From the NCBI GenBank assembly GCA_030581615.1, contig JAKTTT010000007.1:186001-250000 (forward strand): a DNA stretch of 64,000 nt, in the 5' to 3' direction. Made by a program: the position numbers and the translations under genes. Every line of letters begins with the position of its first letter. The first letter of the stretch is position 1. Of this stretch, positions 50,438-63,089 are shown piece by piece. The DNA is from Alloascoidea africana. Lineage: Eukaryota; Ascomycota; Alloascoideomycetes; Alloascoideales; Alloascoideaceae. Under the pieces are notes generated by a model. It made no database searches and was not told the DNA's origin. It saw nothing but the letters and a program-made list of their open reading frames with translations.

Positions 50438-53400
50438 ATAGGAGACAAACTTCGGCTGCCTCTGCTCCACCTTTACTTCACGGTTGTGGTTTTGTTTTTC
50501 AAGGAGAAGCTTTTGCTATTGTTGGTCCTGCCAAGTAGGTTGGACGTGCCTTACTTGTTTCCCTACATTAGCTCGCCTAAATTGACTGTATTCAGTAAAA
50601 AATGCAATGCAATCGTCCTAATGCTCTAGCTGCAGCCCACAAAAGCTCTCCATCATCTAAGCATGGATCAATCCGATGATCCTTTTTTTTGTGTGATGAA
50701 AATTCATGTGCTGCCACATGAACTGAACCCAGCGCTGTAAGGATACCAGCGTTTTCATCCTTTCAGTCTCTTTTTGGAGAAGGATTGTTGATTTCTCATG
50801 CCATTTATGTCTGACAGGTGCAATTTTTGTCCGTCTTTCTGACACCTTGAAGGGATCTGTCATTGTCTAGAATATGAGAAAATTCATCCGTCTGGTCGTA
50901 AATCCCCAAAATCGGTCCATTTGTTCTGTGGCTTGTCAGTGCTACATTGTGCCATCTTCACCCACCTAGACCAACGGATTCCCAATAGACTGAAGAAACC
51001 CAAGGCTACGGTAAACCCGGTAAATCATGACATCTACTAACAGGACAGACGGCTGGTTGGTTGCAGCACCACTGAAAGTAATGACCTGGGTTGTTGCTTT
51101 AATTCGAGAGCTTGGACAAAGAATGCCACAAATGTCTACTTATTTAAGCGGACCAACACATGAATAGCCAAGCCAATGGATAAAAGATGAAAGAATCGAA
51201 AGCCGACTTGTTGAACCCCCATTGACACCAACGTTCAAACAAGCGCTCTTTACAATTCGAGCAAACTGAAATGAGCTAGCTAAATCTTCCCGAATTTTTG
51301 CAACTGGATATTTGCTCTTTATCTATCAGTATAAGTAGAACTGTGATAGCTGTGCCCTTTACGATATATTACTCCAATAAACACTTTCATATGGGGTCGC
51401 CTTCCCTGCAACTCACTATTATATTGGATCGATTGAGAGTAATTTGCTTACAAGTGGCTTGCTGCAATGGCAAGGACGTACTGTATGCGGATTTTACTCA
51501 TAGGAATGCCTTTATCATCGTCTTTATCAGATGGTTAAGTTGAGCTGCTCCAAAACTCTTTGTCTATTTGGTAAATGGATTGGATTCAAAAGCTATCTAA
51601 CGGTCATTATCTTCTGCAGGTCCCGAGACTGCGTCGAGAAGAACGAGAATATATCGTCTTCCAAGACTGTACGTCAGAATTTTTGAATGATTACTCAATT
51701 GCAGTACTTAAACGATTCTTTTCATTTTATTTGTTCGATTTTTTAACATGATTATAGTATGGATAAGGATCATTAAATCTTTGTCCCCATCTGAACTTGA
51801 AACAGGAACATTCTTCATTCAATGTCAATTAAAGAATCTGATAGAACGACACTATTTTGCCAAGTCATGGAACCGTTTATATTAATTTCTCGTGTCTCAA
51901 GGAGCAACCATCTATTATCTTGAAAAGTCTTTTAGCGTTCAAGTAGAATAGCTTTGGGGAGTCTTTTTTTGGCATTTTATCCCTTCAGCGTGCTTCTGGT
52001 CCAATAAGCGCCCACCTTCACCTTCATTTTTCATTTCAATTGTCGCCACCAAAGCGTGCCAGTCATTAAAGAATAATACCATAATAATGGTACACTTAAT
52101 TTCTCTGCTTATCAATAAGAAACCTCAAAATTGTGCATGAGGTTTTGTCCTCCAGGCATCCCTGGTTGGAGTGCCTTGTCTGACTCTGTTTGTGTTCTTA
52201 TTAGCCACTGCCCTGACAATATTTAAACACAGTACATGACGTGTTTAAAAAATCCATCATGTCTCGGCTTGACGAGTTCCCAGGATTGGCCGACCATAAT
52301 TAGTCGAGTTCAGTTTCTGAAACTCTTTCTAAACAACCAAAATTAAAGCATTATGAGTTTTAAGCACCGCCGAACCCTAGCATCCATGGGAGGTCTATTC
52401 AAGCATGATAAAAGGCGTAGAACATTCATATTCGTTGTCTGGATTTCAAACATCATCCCTTAACTGGTTTGGTCTTATTTTGTTTAATTTCATCGGGCAG
52501 ATAGAAGGATCAAAACAATTAGAATAGCTGAGATATTTTGAATGCGAGAAATGATTTGGGGTTGTGTGAAACTGGTTAAATTGTCCAAGAACTAGTACTC
52601 ACATTGAAACAGACGAGGCTTGTGAAAAGCCTAGCCGCTGTACAATATTTTATTCTTAAACTTCTTTTATTTTGTCGTAGTTGCTGTTTTGTGGTCCGTT
52701 CAACTAATCTTTCTAGTCGAATTTAACAATTCTCCGAAATCTCCATGGGTATTGGCAATATGCACAGAGCACAAACAATTGTGTTGATGCATAAAACAAT
52801 TGCTGAAAGAAGAATAGGATGGCGAAGATAAAGAAGCATTCCAGATGAGATTTGAGATCGAAAAGGCTTGCTTTCACCAACCTTTCCAAAAAGGAGTCGA
52901 AATAGGCCCAAAAGGGAGGCGAAGGAAGCGGCACCTCAGATGGAGCAGAAAAAGGAAAATAGCATAAATTAAACCCTAACGCTTGATCATACAGTCAATG
53001 GAGTCAGCTGTCAAGAAGTATAGACGATAAAAAGGTACCATAACCTTTTGATGCGAAACGGCGTTTTAACAGTCCCAAATGTTCCTATTTGGGATGTGAA
53101 CCTGCATTTTGCATGCGCCCGGTGCAATGCAGTCTGGCTTTTGACAGTTGCAGGCGAGACCTTTTAGCGACTTCGGGTAGCTCGATTCTCCTAATCCAGA
53201 ACCATTTTGTTCTTGTTTCGCCTGACATTTAGTACCCGCTTGTTTGTATTAAGAAGAGATGGGTTGGTGTTGATGAGTTTGTCTCTTACATTCCTTCCCT
53301 TGAGCTGGTCTGCCCTGCAATTATTAATCTCTCTGCTTTGCTATTCAAGGTCCGGGGTATCAATCCAACTACCAACGGAAATGTGTGTAATATTCTGCAC

Positions 53401-56400
53401 ATCTCTACAAATTTTTGACTAGTAGAATCGCTCGTGATGTTTTGAGCACTACTGAAATAAATATAGTTGGGCAAAACTCCCCAGGCAAGTCATAGGTTGA
53501 AAGATCATAAAGAAAAAACATGGACAACAAACATGGCCTTTCATTCAAAGTAGTTCGAGATGGCAAGCTTTATACTGAACTTTATTCTCTCAAGACACAT
53601 AATACCCTATGTGCCAAGCAATACTTCAATCACTGAGTCGAGATCACAGCTGGAAGAAATTCAGTCCAAATCCATGCCTCAGGATAACTGGACCCCAAAA
53701 ATGATATCCCGAGATCCAGTTAGTGGCTTGTCCATTCCCATAAGAATTTGTTGCGCCTCATAAGATTTCTAAACTTATTATTCGATTTTTCTTTTTCTTT
53801 TTTCGGGTTTGACAAGGGCTGAAAATGTTGGTTGCTGGTGTTGACACAGGAGGTGAGAAACCGCTGTAACTAAAGTGTCATGATGTTGACAGGTAATACG
53901 AGGCCACCGGAAACCCCGAAAAAGAAACATTCATCTTCCTCGCCAATCTCTGCACTTTGCTGTTCAACTTCGTCATCAGTGACCCAAGTATCTATTTCAA
54001 GACAAGACCTTGGTTCATTCAATTGATTGATTGATTTCAGACTCTCTGGAAGATAGGGGAGGGTCTGGAATCAGAAACGCTATCGATTAATGATCTCAAG
54101 GTCAGGGTTCTTGTGCCAATGTTGTTTATCAATCCCAGCTAGTACTGGCTACCCTTTAGGTATAGACTGGGATCCTGGTCTGAAATTGCATATTACAAAG
54201 GGTAGATATCGATCAGAATAAAAGGTCACTTTTTGGCCCCATGAAAAAATCAACCTTAAGGTATGGCCAGGAATCCAGACTTCAACTTTTTTAATTGCAA
54301 AATATAATACCTTTCGGATGGATATTCTTTAATCTGATAGGTACCTGAATCTGAGACCGTTCCTGAGTTAAACTTGTGTAACGCCATTCTTATCGCTGCC
54401 GAAGCTTTATTTTTCGGTCTGCCTGGTTTCATGAAACTACCGGAAAGTCAGGAAAAATGGGCTATTTTGACGTGTTGAAAAAGATCTCGTGCGTGCGCTA
54501 TAGTAAGAGTTGAATAGCTAACATCCGTATCTTTTGTCAGTTGTAATTCTTATTGATACAGTCAAACCAGTGGTGTCGAATATTCCATAGGTCATTCCAA
54601 CAGATGTTAGATACATACTCAATTCAACTGGAAACTCTAAAGAATTTTCGCTGACGTATTGAGCTTTGGAAAACAAGGTGAAAAAAACTAGTACAGATGA
54701 TTGTCGTAATTAAGCAGCAGCGGGACATGTGCGGTATGGGACGTTAAAGCAAGTCATATCATGATTCAAGTGAATATGATAGTGTTGAGACCATCTTCTT
54801 TGCTTTTAATTTGAACATTTTCAACTAAAACTGAAGTGTTCCCATTCAGACAATAATTGAGTCCTTTCAGGAAGTTGTGTTTGAAAACACTTAACCACTT
54901 TGCTATCTATTTGTTGAGTAACAGTTTAAAAACCTCAGATGTACGAGAAATTACTTTTTTTTGTTTTCAAGCTGGAACATATTTCTTAATTTGTTTGCAA
55001 ATGCTTAAGCTTTCTTGCGCGCAAATAACAGAAACGGAGAAACCATTTTTTTGATCAGGATTACAACAATTTAAACGACACAGCTCGATATCTAGACAAA
55101 AAAGTGCCGTTGAGCTCATCGATCAACATCCTATAGGTCTACAATAGAGTCGCACCTTTAGTACTGTAGACTTTTGAAAAGGAATAGAACCTTTTCCTAT
55201 AAACTTTCAAATATAGCTTCGCTTTTTTGAAAATACCAGTTCTCGGTTATTAATTTGCACAACTCACGTCATTTCATGTATTTAATCTTAGAGACAGAAA
55301 GCTTGCAAACAATACAAATTTGAATCTTTATTTGCGTAGTTCAAGCTGTAAATTTCAACCTACTTTCGTATGTGTTGACTTTTCTTCCATTTAAAAAGGG
55401 AAATATTTCTAGAAAGAAATTGAATTGATGCTCTACTATCTATGGAAGCCAGCCCATCATCTATAGTAGGAACTGAACCGCTCAGCTCACCATCAAAGAA
55501 CATGCCACTTTGATCTCTCATCATCCTCTATGTAATCTTCAAAACCCACCAATCCAAACATTTGAACATAAATTCGAATGATTTCAAATCGACCATCTCA
55601 ATCAGGCACGTTCTCCAACTATCGAGTAGTACATGAATCGAACTCTCATGTGTCATAAGCTGCGCAGTGCCATCCTGGTATTAAATCAATTATACCACGC
55701 CGGGTCTTTGCATCCATTTTTTTTCTTTGTAATATTCGCTCAAGTAAAAATGCAAAATTAGAAAAGAAAAGTGACCCGCTAGCACACATAATCAGTCGAA
55801 CAGTTGTTAGTTTAGTGAATGCCACACTTTTATTCTCCTCCATAAAACGATCGATTCACAGCTTGAATAACATCACTAATGGGTGGAAGGATTTAATCTG
55901 AACTGCTGAGAAAGCTTGATGCTTTGCACCAAAATTAATTTTCAGTGCCTCCAGTCTTTTGTATTTTTATTACCCGAGGGTTAAGAAACTTGTGAGGAGA
56001 TCCATTTCAACCTTGACGTTTGCGGTAAATTGTTTTTGATATTTCATCGAGCAAGTACTTTTTCTCCACACTCAATTAATTTGTAGCTAATCCCAGTTGT
56101 TTCCCATCCATCGCCAAAGAGTCGTAATCATTAACCGCGGCGCATAGAAGATGTACCCTTTTAAAAAATACAATAGTTTATTTTGACCGGGTGTCCAAAT
56201 TCTGTTTATATCTTTAATGGCATATACCCCTGCATTAGGTTAAACCGCTGTAAAACTGCCAGCTTTTGACTTTGAGGTCAAGAGACAGACGACAAACGCT
56301 AAGGGCAACCAAGAGTTTGGCGTATGACTTTACAAATGTTGCGTCTGCATTCGAATCTATATTTTGCCAATGGGTTGTATCTGGTAATAAGAGTTGGAAG

Positions 56401-59400
56401 GATCCATCAAAGTAGGGGAAAATATATCCCGTAAGACGATGGTGAATCGGGCTCTGTTTATCCCCTAATCAAAATAACAGCATTTAATAGCAGTCCAGGT
56501 CATGATCTACTGGAACAAAGATTTGTTGCATTATGCTTTATTGTGATTCTCTAGTGATGAAAAATGCAATTAACCTTTGTTGGGCAAAGCGCAGTGATTT
56601 CAGAATAGCGCAAGCTATAATACTCATTATTTCTGATACAAAGAAGTGTTTCGATAACGAAATACAAATAATGGACTTTAATCACATAAAAGTAAGCTTG
56701 ATTGGTCATTCTTTCCCCCCAATATTTCAATAATGATCTAAAGAGACTTTCTCACGATCAAAACGCTCCGTCATCCAAGTCTACTATAATTAACTATCAG
56801 CATCTGTCTTCAACAGAGAAAGAAAATAGTTGCTATTAATTGAGCAAACAAGATATAATCAATTACGGTATGGCCAAAAATAGCAGTCAATTTTCACGGT
56901 TTAAGTGTGTTTTGTATTTATCTTAGTAAATTTGGCGTATGCTTTTCAACTATCAGGATTAGTGACATTGATTTCGGCTTTAGCCTTCACTGATAACACT
57001 TCACGCTAAATTGTGATGGAAACTCCAAAGTCCAACGCAAAATAAGTATTCATTGAATGTCAGACTAAATGAAGGCATTTTATTCTTTTTGAGATTAATT
57101 ACACAAAACTTCCCGATTTGTTTTCTCCTTGGCTCTATGTTGACACTTCTTTTTTAATGTTCTTATAATTTTGTCCAAACCAACTCTTTTCTTCGCTCTC
57201 TATTGTTGACAGGAAACACCCCGAGCTGACATTTAAAAGCTTTTAATATCTAGAGGATGATGTTGATGACAGCAATGAGATTGTGATCTAGGATGGAGTC
57301 CTTCAGCATGGACAGATTGGATAAAAAAAGTTTTCTTAAATGCCTTATTCCACAATCATAGTGTTGCATTGAATGACACTAATATATCCTTGGTATAGTT
57401 CATTAAAAGGAGTTGAAAGACTAATTGGGATGTATTTAGAAGTAAATGGAAGCTGGAAAATGAGCTTTTCATTTTAATGATATAAAAGCATTTTGAAATC
57501 CAACTTGACTTCAAAAATTTACTACAAACATAGAAACATTAAATCAATTTAGCTTTTTTTTTTTTGCATTTGAATGAGTGAAAAGATGAAAATGCAAAGA
57601 CAGTTAACAGAGTTCAGTAGATTGCACGAAGACAGTGTATCTATAGTTACTACTTGGTTAAGCAGTCCGTGATAGTAAATCTAACCCTGATCAATTTCAA
57701 GTTAACTCTCTAATTTTAATGACACTAGAGCATTATCAAGAGCGAATCCAAAATATGAAATAAACCCCAATTCTGAGTTTCCTCAAAGTTTATGACCTCT
57801 TTTTTGTCTACTTAATCTCCACCGTATTTTTTTATATGGCAGAGTGACGTTGACAGGTTTGGTCATTTTCCACGCAATGCGGAGTTGCCTTACACAGTAA
57901 TAATTGCGTGTACTATATGTAATCCACTATACTATCTATATACACCCGAACGGAAAATGGTAGGTATAAAAGCACTAGATGATTGGACACCTCTTTTTTT
58001 TTTAGATATCTATATGACCAAGGCGCTTTCTTTTCTTCTCCTATTTCCCCTGACGAATGTCAGTACAATTAAATAATCTGAACCAGTACTTACAATACTG
58101 AGACTGACACTGATGAAAACTGATCTCCTGTTTGTTTTTTTCTCCTTTTTGCTTCTTTGAGAAAGTCCTCTGCTTGGAATGGTTAAAGAGGAAACTGAAC
58201 GCGTTCTTAGCAAAAGATATTTTTGCCCCCAACTGACTGGATTGAATAATTTTTCTAAAGGTTATTGATAGCTTTACAGTTATAATATTCTCACAAAAAA
58301 AAACCCCCATGGATTCCGATTTGTATAAATGGCGATCGATCGATTTGCCAATAACTGTCATATTGCAGTGTTTTGATTTACCCGATCTCACTTTGTAAAG
58401 ACGCCCCATTGGCAACTTGACGCTGCAATACACTGGAGATCTATGGTGGGAGACATGAGAATAAAGAAACAGATGCTGCAATTTTAGGACAGACTATGAA
58501 AGTATTTGTCAAACGGAGGGAAATGCCCCTGTTCCATGTGGTCACGGCTAAAGGGCAGGGAAAGCTACATGACATTGGTACTGAAATCATAGTTCTGGAG
58601 TGCTTTCTAAAAAATGCGATTTGAGAAAAATTAGATAATAGTGGCTATGGTCTGTCTTTTCTACTCCAACTATTAATTATCTAATAACGTACAGTAGGTA
58701 GCCATCTAATATCTGGGAAAGCGAGCTTTAAGCGAGTATGAACATGTGCTTCGTATGCAAAGAATCTAACCATAACAGCCAAAAGGCGGCTCAGTCCCTG
58801 CTGCCATGAGAATGAAAAGTAATATCCAACACAAGACCAGGGGTATTTTACAAGATTTGACCTTCTCCCAATGTGCACATAGAGAGAGGGAAAGAGAGCA
58901 AGATGAGATTTGTAGAACTAAATCTAAAATCTAGTGACTGAGATACAACACATTTGGTGGGTAGACACAACTCTTTCATGATTTCTATTCTATACCATGA
59001 GCTTTGATTGCTCTAAACCATCTTGTTTGGGTTAACCATACTTGCAAGCGCACTCTAGGTAAAATGAGCAGTTCAAAGTGTGCCTAGGGTGACACACAGG
59101 TTGAGGACAATTAAACAATATCAGCGACAACAAAAAATTCCAGCCATCAAACCAGCCATTCCCAGAGAACTAATGAATGTGGACTTGAAAGCAGAAAGTG
59201 GAGAATGTGTGGTCTAAAATCACTTTCTTGACGGTCGACAGGTTATGAGCGTATTTTTTCCTTTTTGGGTTTTGGCTGAATTTTCACAACATCCCAAAAT
59301 TTTTCTTTCCCTCCATCTGTATCAGCCTACCAACTCATCTCTCATAGAGCAAGAAGGTTCACCAAACTTTTGTTCCTAGTTTCTACAAACTCGTCTACTC

Positions 59401-59445
59401 CACGGCCATATAATTGTTTCCCTACTCTGCTCCAATACACTAAAA

Positions 59446-60396
59446 ATGTCTGCTAAAGAGGCCACCACCACCGCCCCTACTGAAACGCCTAACAACGAGC
59501 CTGAGGAAAAATCAGTACCAGCTGAATCAAAACCTGAAGCTGAGACTACAGCCACAGATGAGAACAAAGTTGAAGAGAGCAAGCCTTTAGACGATGAAAC
59601 AAAAGCTGCTATTTTGAAACAGGTTGAGTTCTACTTTTCTGACCAGAACCTCCCAGTGGATAAATTCCTATGGAAAACCAGTCAAGCAAACAGTGGTTGG
59701 GTTCCAATTGCCGTGATTGCTTCATTCAAACGTATGAGAAAATACAGACCAATTGAGCACATTGTGGCTTCACTTAAGGAAAGTAAAGAGCTGTTGGAAG
59801 TTAGCGCAGATGGAGAATTGGTCCGTCGGCAAGTACCTTTAATTCCTCCCAAGAAAGAAGAAAAAGAGAATGCTTTTCAACGATCAGTCTATGCCAAAGG
59901 GTTTGGCGAGGAGAAAGAGACTACTCAGGATGAGATTGAAAAGTTTTTTGAAAAATATGGTCAGGTCAAACAGATTAGACTGAGACGGGACGACGAAAAG
60001 AAATTCAAATCCAGTGTTTTTGTCGAATTTGATTCTGTCGATACCGCCAAAAAGTTTTTGGAGCTGGATCCAAAGCCTCAGTTTATTGAGGGAACAGATC
60101 TGCTCACCATGAGCAAATCCTCTTACGTTCAGATGAAGGCAGCTGAGCACAACTTTAACCAAACGCAAGGTGGTGGTTACAACAGGAGGAACAAAAAATT
60201 TAACGCATTCAAAGAGATGGAGTCTCGGGATAAACATCGTAGTGATAAAGGGAAGAAATTCTCGCGTGGCGGGAAACAGGGCAAGTTCAACAAGCGACCA
60301 CGACGTGATGATGATAACGAAAGCCACAAGAATAAGAAACAAAAGGAGAACGGAGCTGAAAAAAGTGAAAATACCGCAACAGTCTCTGCCGAGTAG
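59446..60396 (+). CDS. LHP1: La protein homologue Lhp1
   Basis: La binds the 3' oligo-U of new polymerase III transcripts and protects them in the nucleus. The 316-residue product has an acidic Thr/Glu-rich start, a La motif at about residues 50-125 (ILKQVEFYFSDQNLPVDKFL, WVPIAVIASFKRMRKY), and an RRM at about 143-225 (RSVYAKGF, SSVFVEFDSVDTAKKFL). A strongly basic Lys/Arg/Asn tail (KKFSRGGKQGKFNKRPRRDD) probably carries the nuclear-localisation signal. The length is somewhat above the 275 residues of S. cerevisiae Lhp1. The start is the first ATG with good context (AAAAATGTC). It converges with the IST2-type gene, with only 145 bases between stops. Confidence 0.96.
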   Translation: MSAKEATTTAPTETPNNEPEEKSVPAESKPEAETTATDENKVEESKPLDDETKAAILKQVEFYFSDQNLPVDKFLWKTSQANSGWVPIAVIASFKRMRKYRPIEHIVASLKESKELLEVSADGELVRRQVPLIPPKKEEKENAFQRSVYAKGFGEEKETTQDEIEKFFEKYGQVKQIRLRRDDEKKFKSSVFVEFDSVDTAKKFLELDPKPQFIEGTDLLTMSKSSYVQMKAAEHNFNQTQGGGYNRRNKKFNAFKEMESRDKHRSDKGKKFSRGGKQGKFNKRPRRDDDNESHKNKKQKENGAEKSENTATVSAE

Positions 60397-60541
60397 TAGC
60401 ATAATATATAACACATAAATTTTCATACGGATGAGCGTTGTTACACACCTTTTTCTTTTGGCCTACTTTTTCTTCACAATCATTTCATTTACGTCCTAGA
60501 AATAAAATGTACTAGTACCTTTTTGAAGGATAAATCCACAA
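60397..60541. terminator. Short convergent 3' region shared by LHP1 and the IST2-type gene
   Basis: 145 bases with T-rich sequence on both strands (CCTTTTTCTTTTGG, AATAAAATG). The transcripts of the two genes probably overlap here. Confidence 0.4.
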
Positions 60542-62683
60542 CTACAACTCTTTTTTCGAGTTTGCCTTGTCGACGATATGCTTACTCTTTTCATAATCCA
60601 CGGTAACATGTTGCAATTCTCTTTCAAGAAGCTTGTAATCGGTATGACCCCAAGCTTCCTCATGTAACAACGAGTTTGCTTTAACGGATTTTTCTTCAAA
60701 AGCATCTTTTTCCAACACGGTGGAAAGATAGCCCTTACGCACAGTAAAGGCCTTATGTTTGAAGTCATCAATCTCTTGACTTGGAATCTTGGAAGAAAAG
60801 AATTGGATCAAAAATGTAAGCAAAAAATAAATGTGCTCTCCTGCCAAGATGAAAAACAACAAGTGCCACGATTTGATAGTGACCAAGGAAAGAGCCTCTT
60901 TAGGGTGAACTTCATATGCGCCAGCAACAAAGGAGGTGGGCAATTTGTAGTACATAGCAGTGGAAGCAAAGGAGATGATACTCCCAAGCCATGACAAAAA
61001 CACCAGGTTGGAATTCCAAGGCGAGCTTGACTCAACGCGTTCAGGAATAGGCCGCTTCTTATCCAGACAAATGGTGCTGGCATCGCCTCGCAGTTCAACC
61101 CAATTGTTGATAAAGGACATTAGATGTGATAATGGCCAGACAGGACTGAAAAGAGCAAGGTATCCATACTGTACAACCATCTGTCTATAATCCTCGTGAA
61201 CATCGTAGACAGAGGCCTCGGACTGTTCTCTAACGTCAGCCAGAAACTCAGCCTCCTGTGGTGAATCATTAAAGATTTGAGGGCCAGTTCTAATTTCTGC
61301 AATCTTTGCAAGCACCTTACGCTTAATTATAGGAACCACGCTCTCCAACAAGAATCCAATAATCTGGTTTGTCAACGTAAAGAAAATGAACTGCTTACGT
61401 AGTCTGTGTGCATCAAGAACGAAAATATCCGATATCTGAGCATATTCACCAAGGTAATACTTTGCATTATCTCCAATGTAACCCAGATGAGGTGCAATAT
61501 TATGGGCAAACGGAAGATACAAGAAGCAAGTTATGAAAAGGGCCATGTAAGAGGTAAGGAAACTGAGGACAAACATCTTTTCATTTGAAGATGCTTGATG
61601 TGTGTTTTCAGCCTCATGATTCTCCCAATTTGTCAAATGTTTGTTAAGAATTGTGTAAACCATTGTAATGATTGTGACACAAACCGTGAGAATTACCGTT
61701 GGCAGGAGACCCAGAACAGGCTTGAAAGGACCGCTGTAGATCTGGTTAACAAAGATTTCGATTGAAAAGCATCCTAATTGACAAATCATGAGAACAGCAC
61801 CAATGACAAAGGCCACGGGGATAGCAAATGCCACTTTGATTGCTCTTTTGTAGAAAGGATAGTATGGCTTTCTTTCATGGGTTATAGGATCATCAATCTC
61901 CTGTTTACTTTTGAAAGCGGCTCTTTTGGTATCAACGCCAGAACAGCCATAAACTCCCCATCTAAAGGCAAGAGTCTTCTCCTTGCGCTTCCAAAATTGC
62001 ACAAACGAGACGCTCCAAGCCAAGTTGAAAACGGTAAAGACCACAGACATTTCGCCAAGGGCATAATTTGCCACGATACCAACGACCGAGGAAAAAGCAA
62101 GCCATAGGAAATAGTACTGAATGAATGCAAAATAGAGGGCCACTTTCTCACCCCATCTATTTCGAATACTGTCGAGATCCTCGACGTTTAACAACGTTTT
62201 CTTGGAGATATGGGCTAGCCACTCCTTATTTTCCTTTGAGTCATGGAGCGGGAAGATGGATTCGACAAATTGCCATTTGCCATTACCAGGGGTGATCCCC
62301 GCGCCGCCTTCATAAACGGGGAGCGTGATGATTCCATAGATGATTCTCAACTGGTCTGCCTCCGTGAGCTCGGGCCCATCAGAGTGCATCATGCTGTAGC
62401 TGATACCGTAGAGCCAATCCTTCTGTTCCAACTGGCGGAATCTTTTGGCCAATTGAGCCTTGCCGCACTTAACAAAGACAAGCATTGAGTTCCCAGGTCC
62501 CTGACGAAGCTGACAGTAAAGGGATTGCTTCTCCAATGCACCGACCAGCGTGGTGAGGTTCTGTATATCCGCGGGAACCAGTTTTCCCTGATCACCAGGT
62601 GCAACTGTCACCTTTACCACATAATCTGGTTTGGACTCTGCCAGATTCAAAGATTGAATAGCAGCTGAAGAGGAGGAACTCAT
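60542..62683 (-). CDS. IST2: Anoctamin/TMEM16 family membrane protein, Ist2-like but with short tail
   Basis: A 713-residue multi-pass protein. The N-terminal domain (YVVKVTVAPGDQGKLVPADI) precedes the anoctamin membrane region, which starts near residue 180 (KVALYFAFIQYYFLWLAF) and runs through about ten hydrophobic segments, including FPFYKRAIKVAF-like and ILNKHLTNWENHEAENTHQ blocks, then FVLSFLTSYMALFITCF and SPVWPLSHLMSFINNWVELR. The last is the family's hallmark C-terminal region. Fungal TMEM16 proteins include lipid scramblases, and yeast Ist2 tethers cortical ER to the plasma membrane. S. cerevisiae Ist2 has 946 residues because of a long linker and lipid-binding tail; here the protein ends about 60 residues after the last span (NSKKEL). 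Its length is nearer to filamentous-fungal TMEM16. Confidence 0.93.
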   Translation of the reverse strand: MSSSSSAAIQSLNLAESKPDYVVKVTVAPGDQGKLVPADIQNLTTLVGALEKQSLYCQLRQGPGNSMLVFVKCGKAQLAKRFRQLEQKDWLYGISYSMMHSDGPELTEADQLRIIYGIITLPVYEGGAGITPGNGKWQFVESIFPLHDSKENKEWLAHISKKTLLNVEDLDSIRNRWGEKVALYFAFIQYYFLWLAFSSVVGIVANYALGEMSVVFTVFNLAWSVSFVQFWKRKEKTLAFRWGVYGCSGVDTKRAAFKSKQEIDDPITHERKPYYPFYKRAIKVAFAIPVAFVIGAVLMICQLGCFSIEIFVNQIYSGPFKPVLGLLPTVILTVCVTIITMVYTILNKHLTNWENHEAENTHQASSNEKMFVLSFLTSYMALFITCFLYLPFAHNIAPHLGYIGDNAKYYLGEYAQISDIFVLDAHRLRKQFIFFTLTNQIIGFLLESVVPIIKRKVLAKIAEIRTGPQIFNDSPQEAEFLADVREQSEASVYDVHEDYRQMVVQYGYLALFSPVWPLSHLMSFINNWVELRGDASTICLDKKRPIPERVESSSPWNSNLVFLSWLGSIISFASTAMYYKLPTSFVAGAYEVHPKEALSLVTIKSWHLLFFILAGEHIYFLLTFLIQFFSSKIPSQEIDDFKHKAFTVRKGYLSTVLEKDAFEEKSVKANSLLHEEAWGHTDYKLLERELQHVTVDYEKSKHIVDKANSKKEL

Positions 62684-63089
62684 CGCGCGTTATACCCAAT
62701 CAATAAATAATGAATTTCTCAACACCGAGAGCGCAAAAAAAGCAATTTCTTTAAACTTCAAATAGAGAGAGGAGAAGCAGAAAGGAAAAGGAGGAGGAGG
62801 AAGAAAAGACAGCACAGACGGGGCTGATTGTTGAAATACGAATCGATTTCTACAAAGGTTTCCGATACAGGAACGTTTACGTTTCACTGAAACTAGCCGC
62901 TGAGCATGCCTAAAATTACCCCTCGACGTAAAACTCAGAACGAGTCTTTGTATTGTGAAACAACAAGCAACAATGTGTGATTAAATGTCCAAAGCAAAGA
63001 TCTAATATATTGTATCAGCCGGAAGAAAAGAGCAATCAATAGTAAATAAAGGAAATGAAATGAACGACATTCAACCAATTCAAGTACAC
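62684..63089. promoter_or_regulatory. Promoter region of the IST2-type gene and 3' flank of the arrestin gene
   Basis: About 400 bases between two genes on the minus strand. The sequence next to 62684 (62750-62810) is rich in GGAGAA/GGAGGA units on the plus strand, that is, pyrimidine-rich on the coding strand, a common yeast leader feature. Confidence 0.4.

Larger units (their letters stand above)
46006..59445. other. 13.4 kb gap between the homeodomain factor and LHP1 with no confident gene
   Basis: No recognisable domain, tRNA, rRNA or intact mobile element was found. It contains GC-rich repeats close to the homeodomain gene (46290-46409, 46815-46854), AATC microsatellite (49564-49600) and long pyrimidine runs. 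Some plus-strand stretches at 49251-50190 look coding-like, for example VFKVWRLYAIEPQLEEKLR and, from an ATG at 49988, MATTPFDLNSKSETRMMLRK. A TATA-like TATATAAAGC lies at about 50428. The gap is upstream of both flanking genes, so long-range control or long non-coding transcription is plausible. The last few hundred bases presumably contain the LHP1 promoter. Confidence 0.45.
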
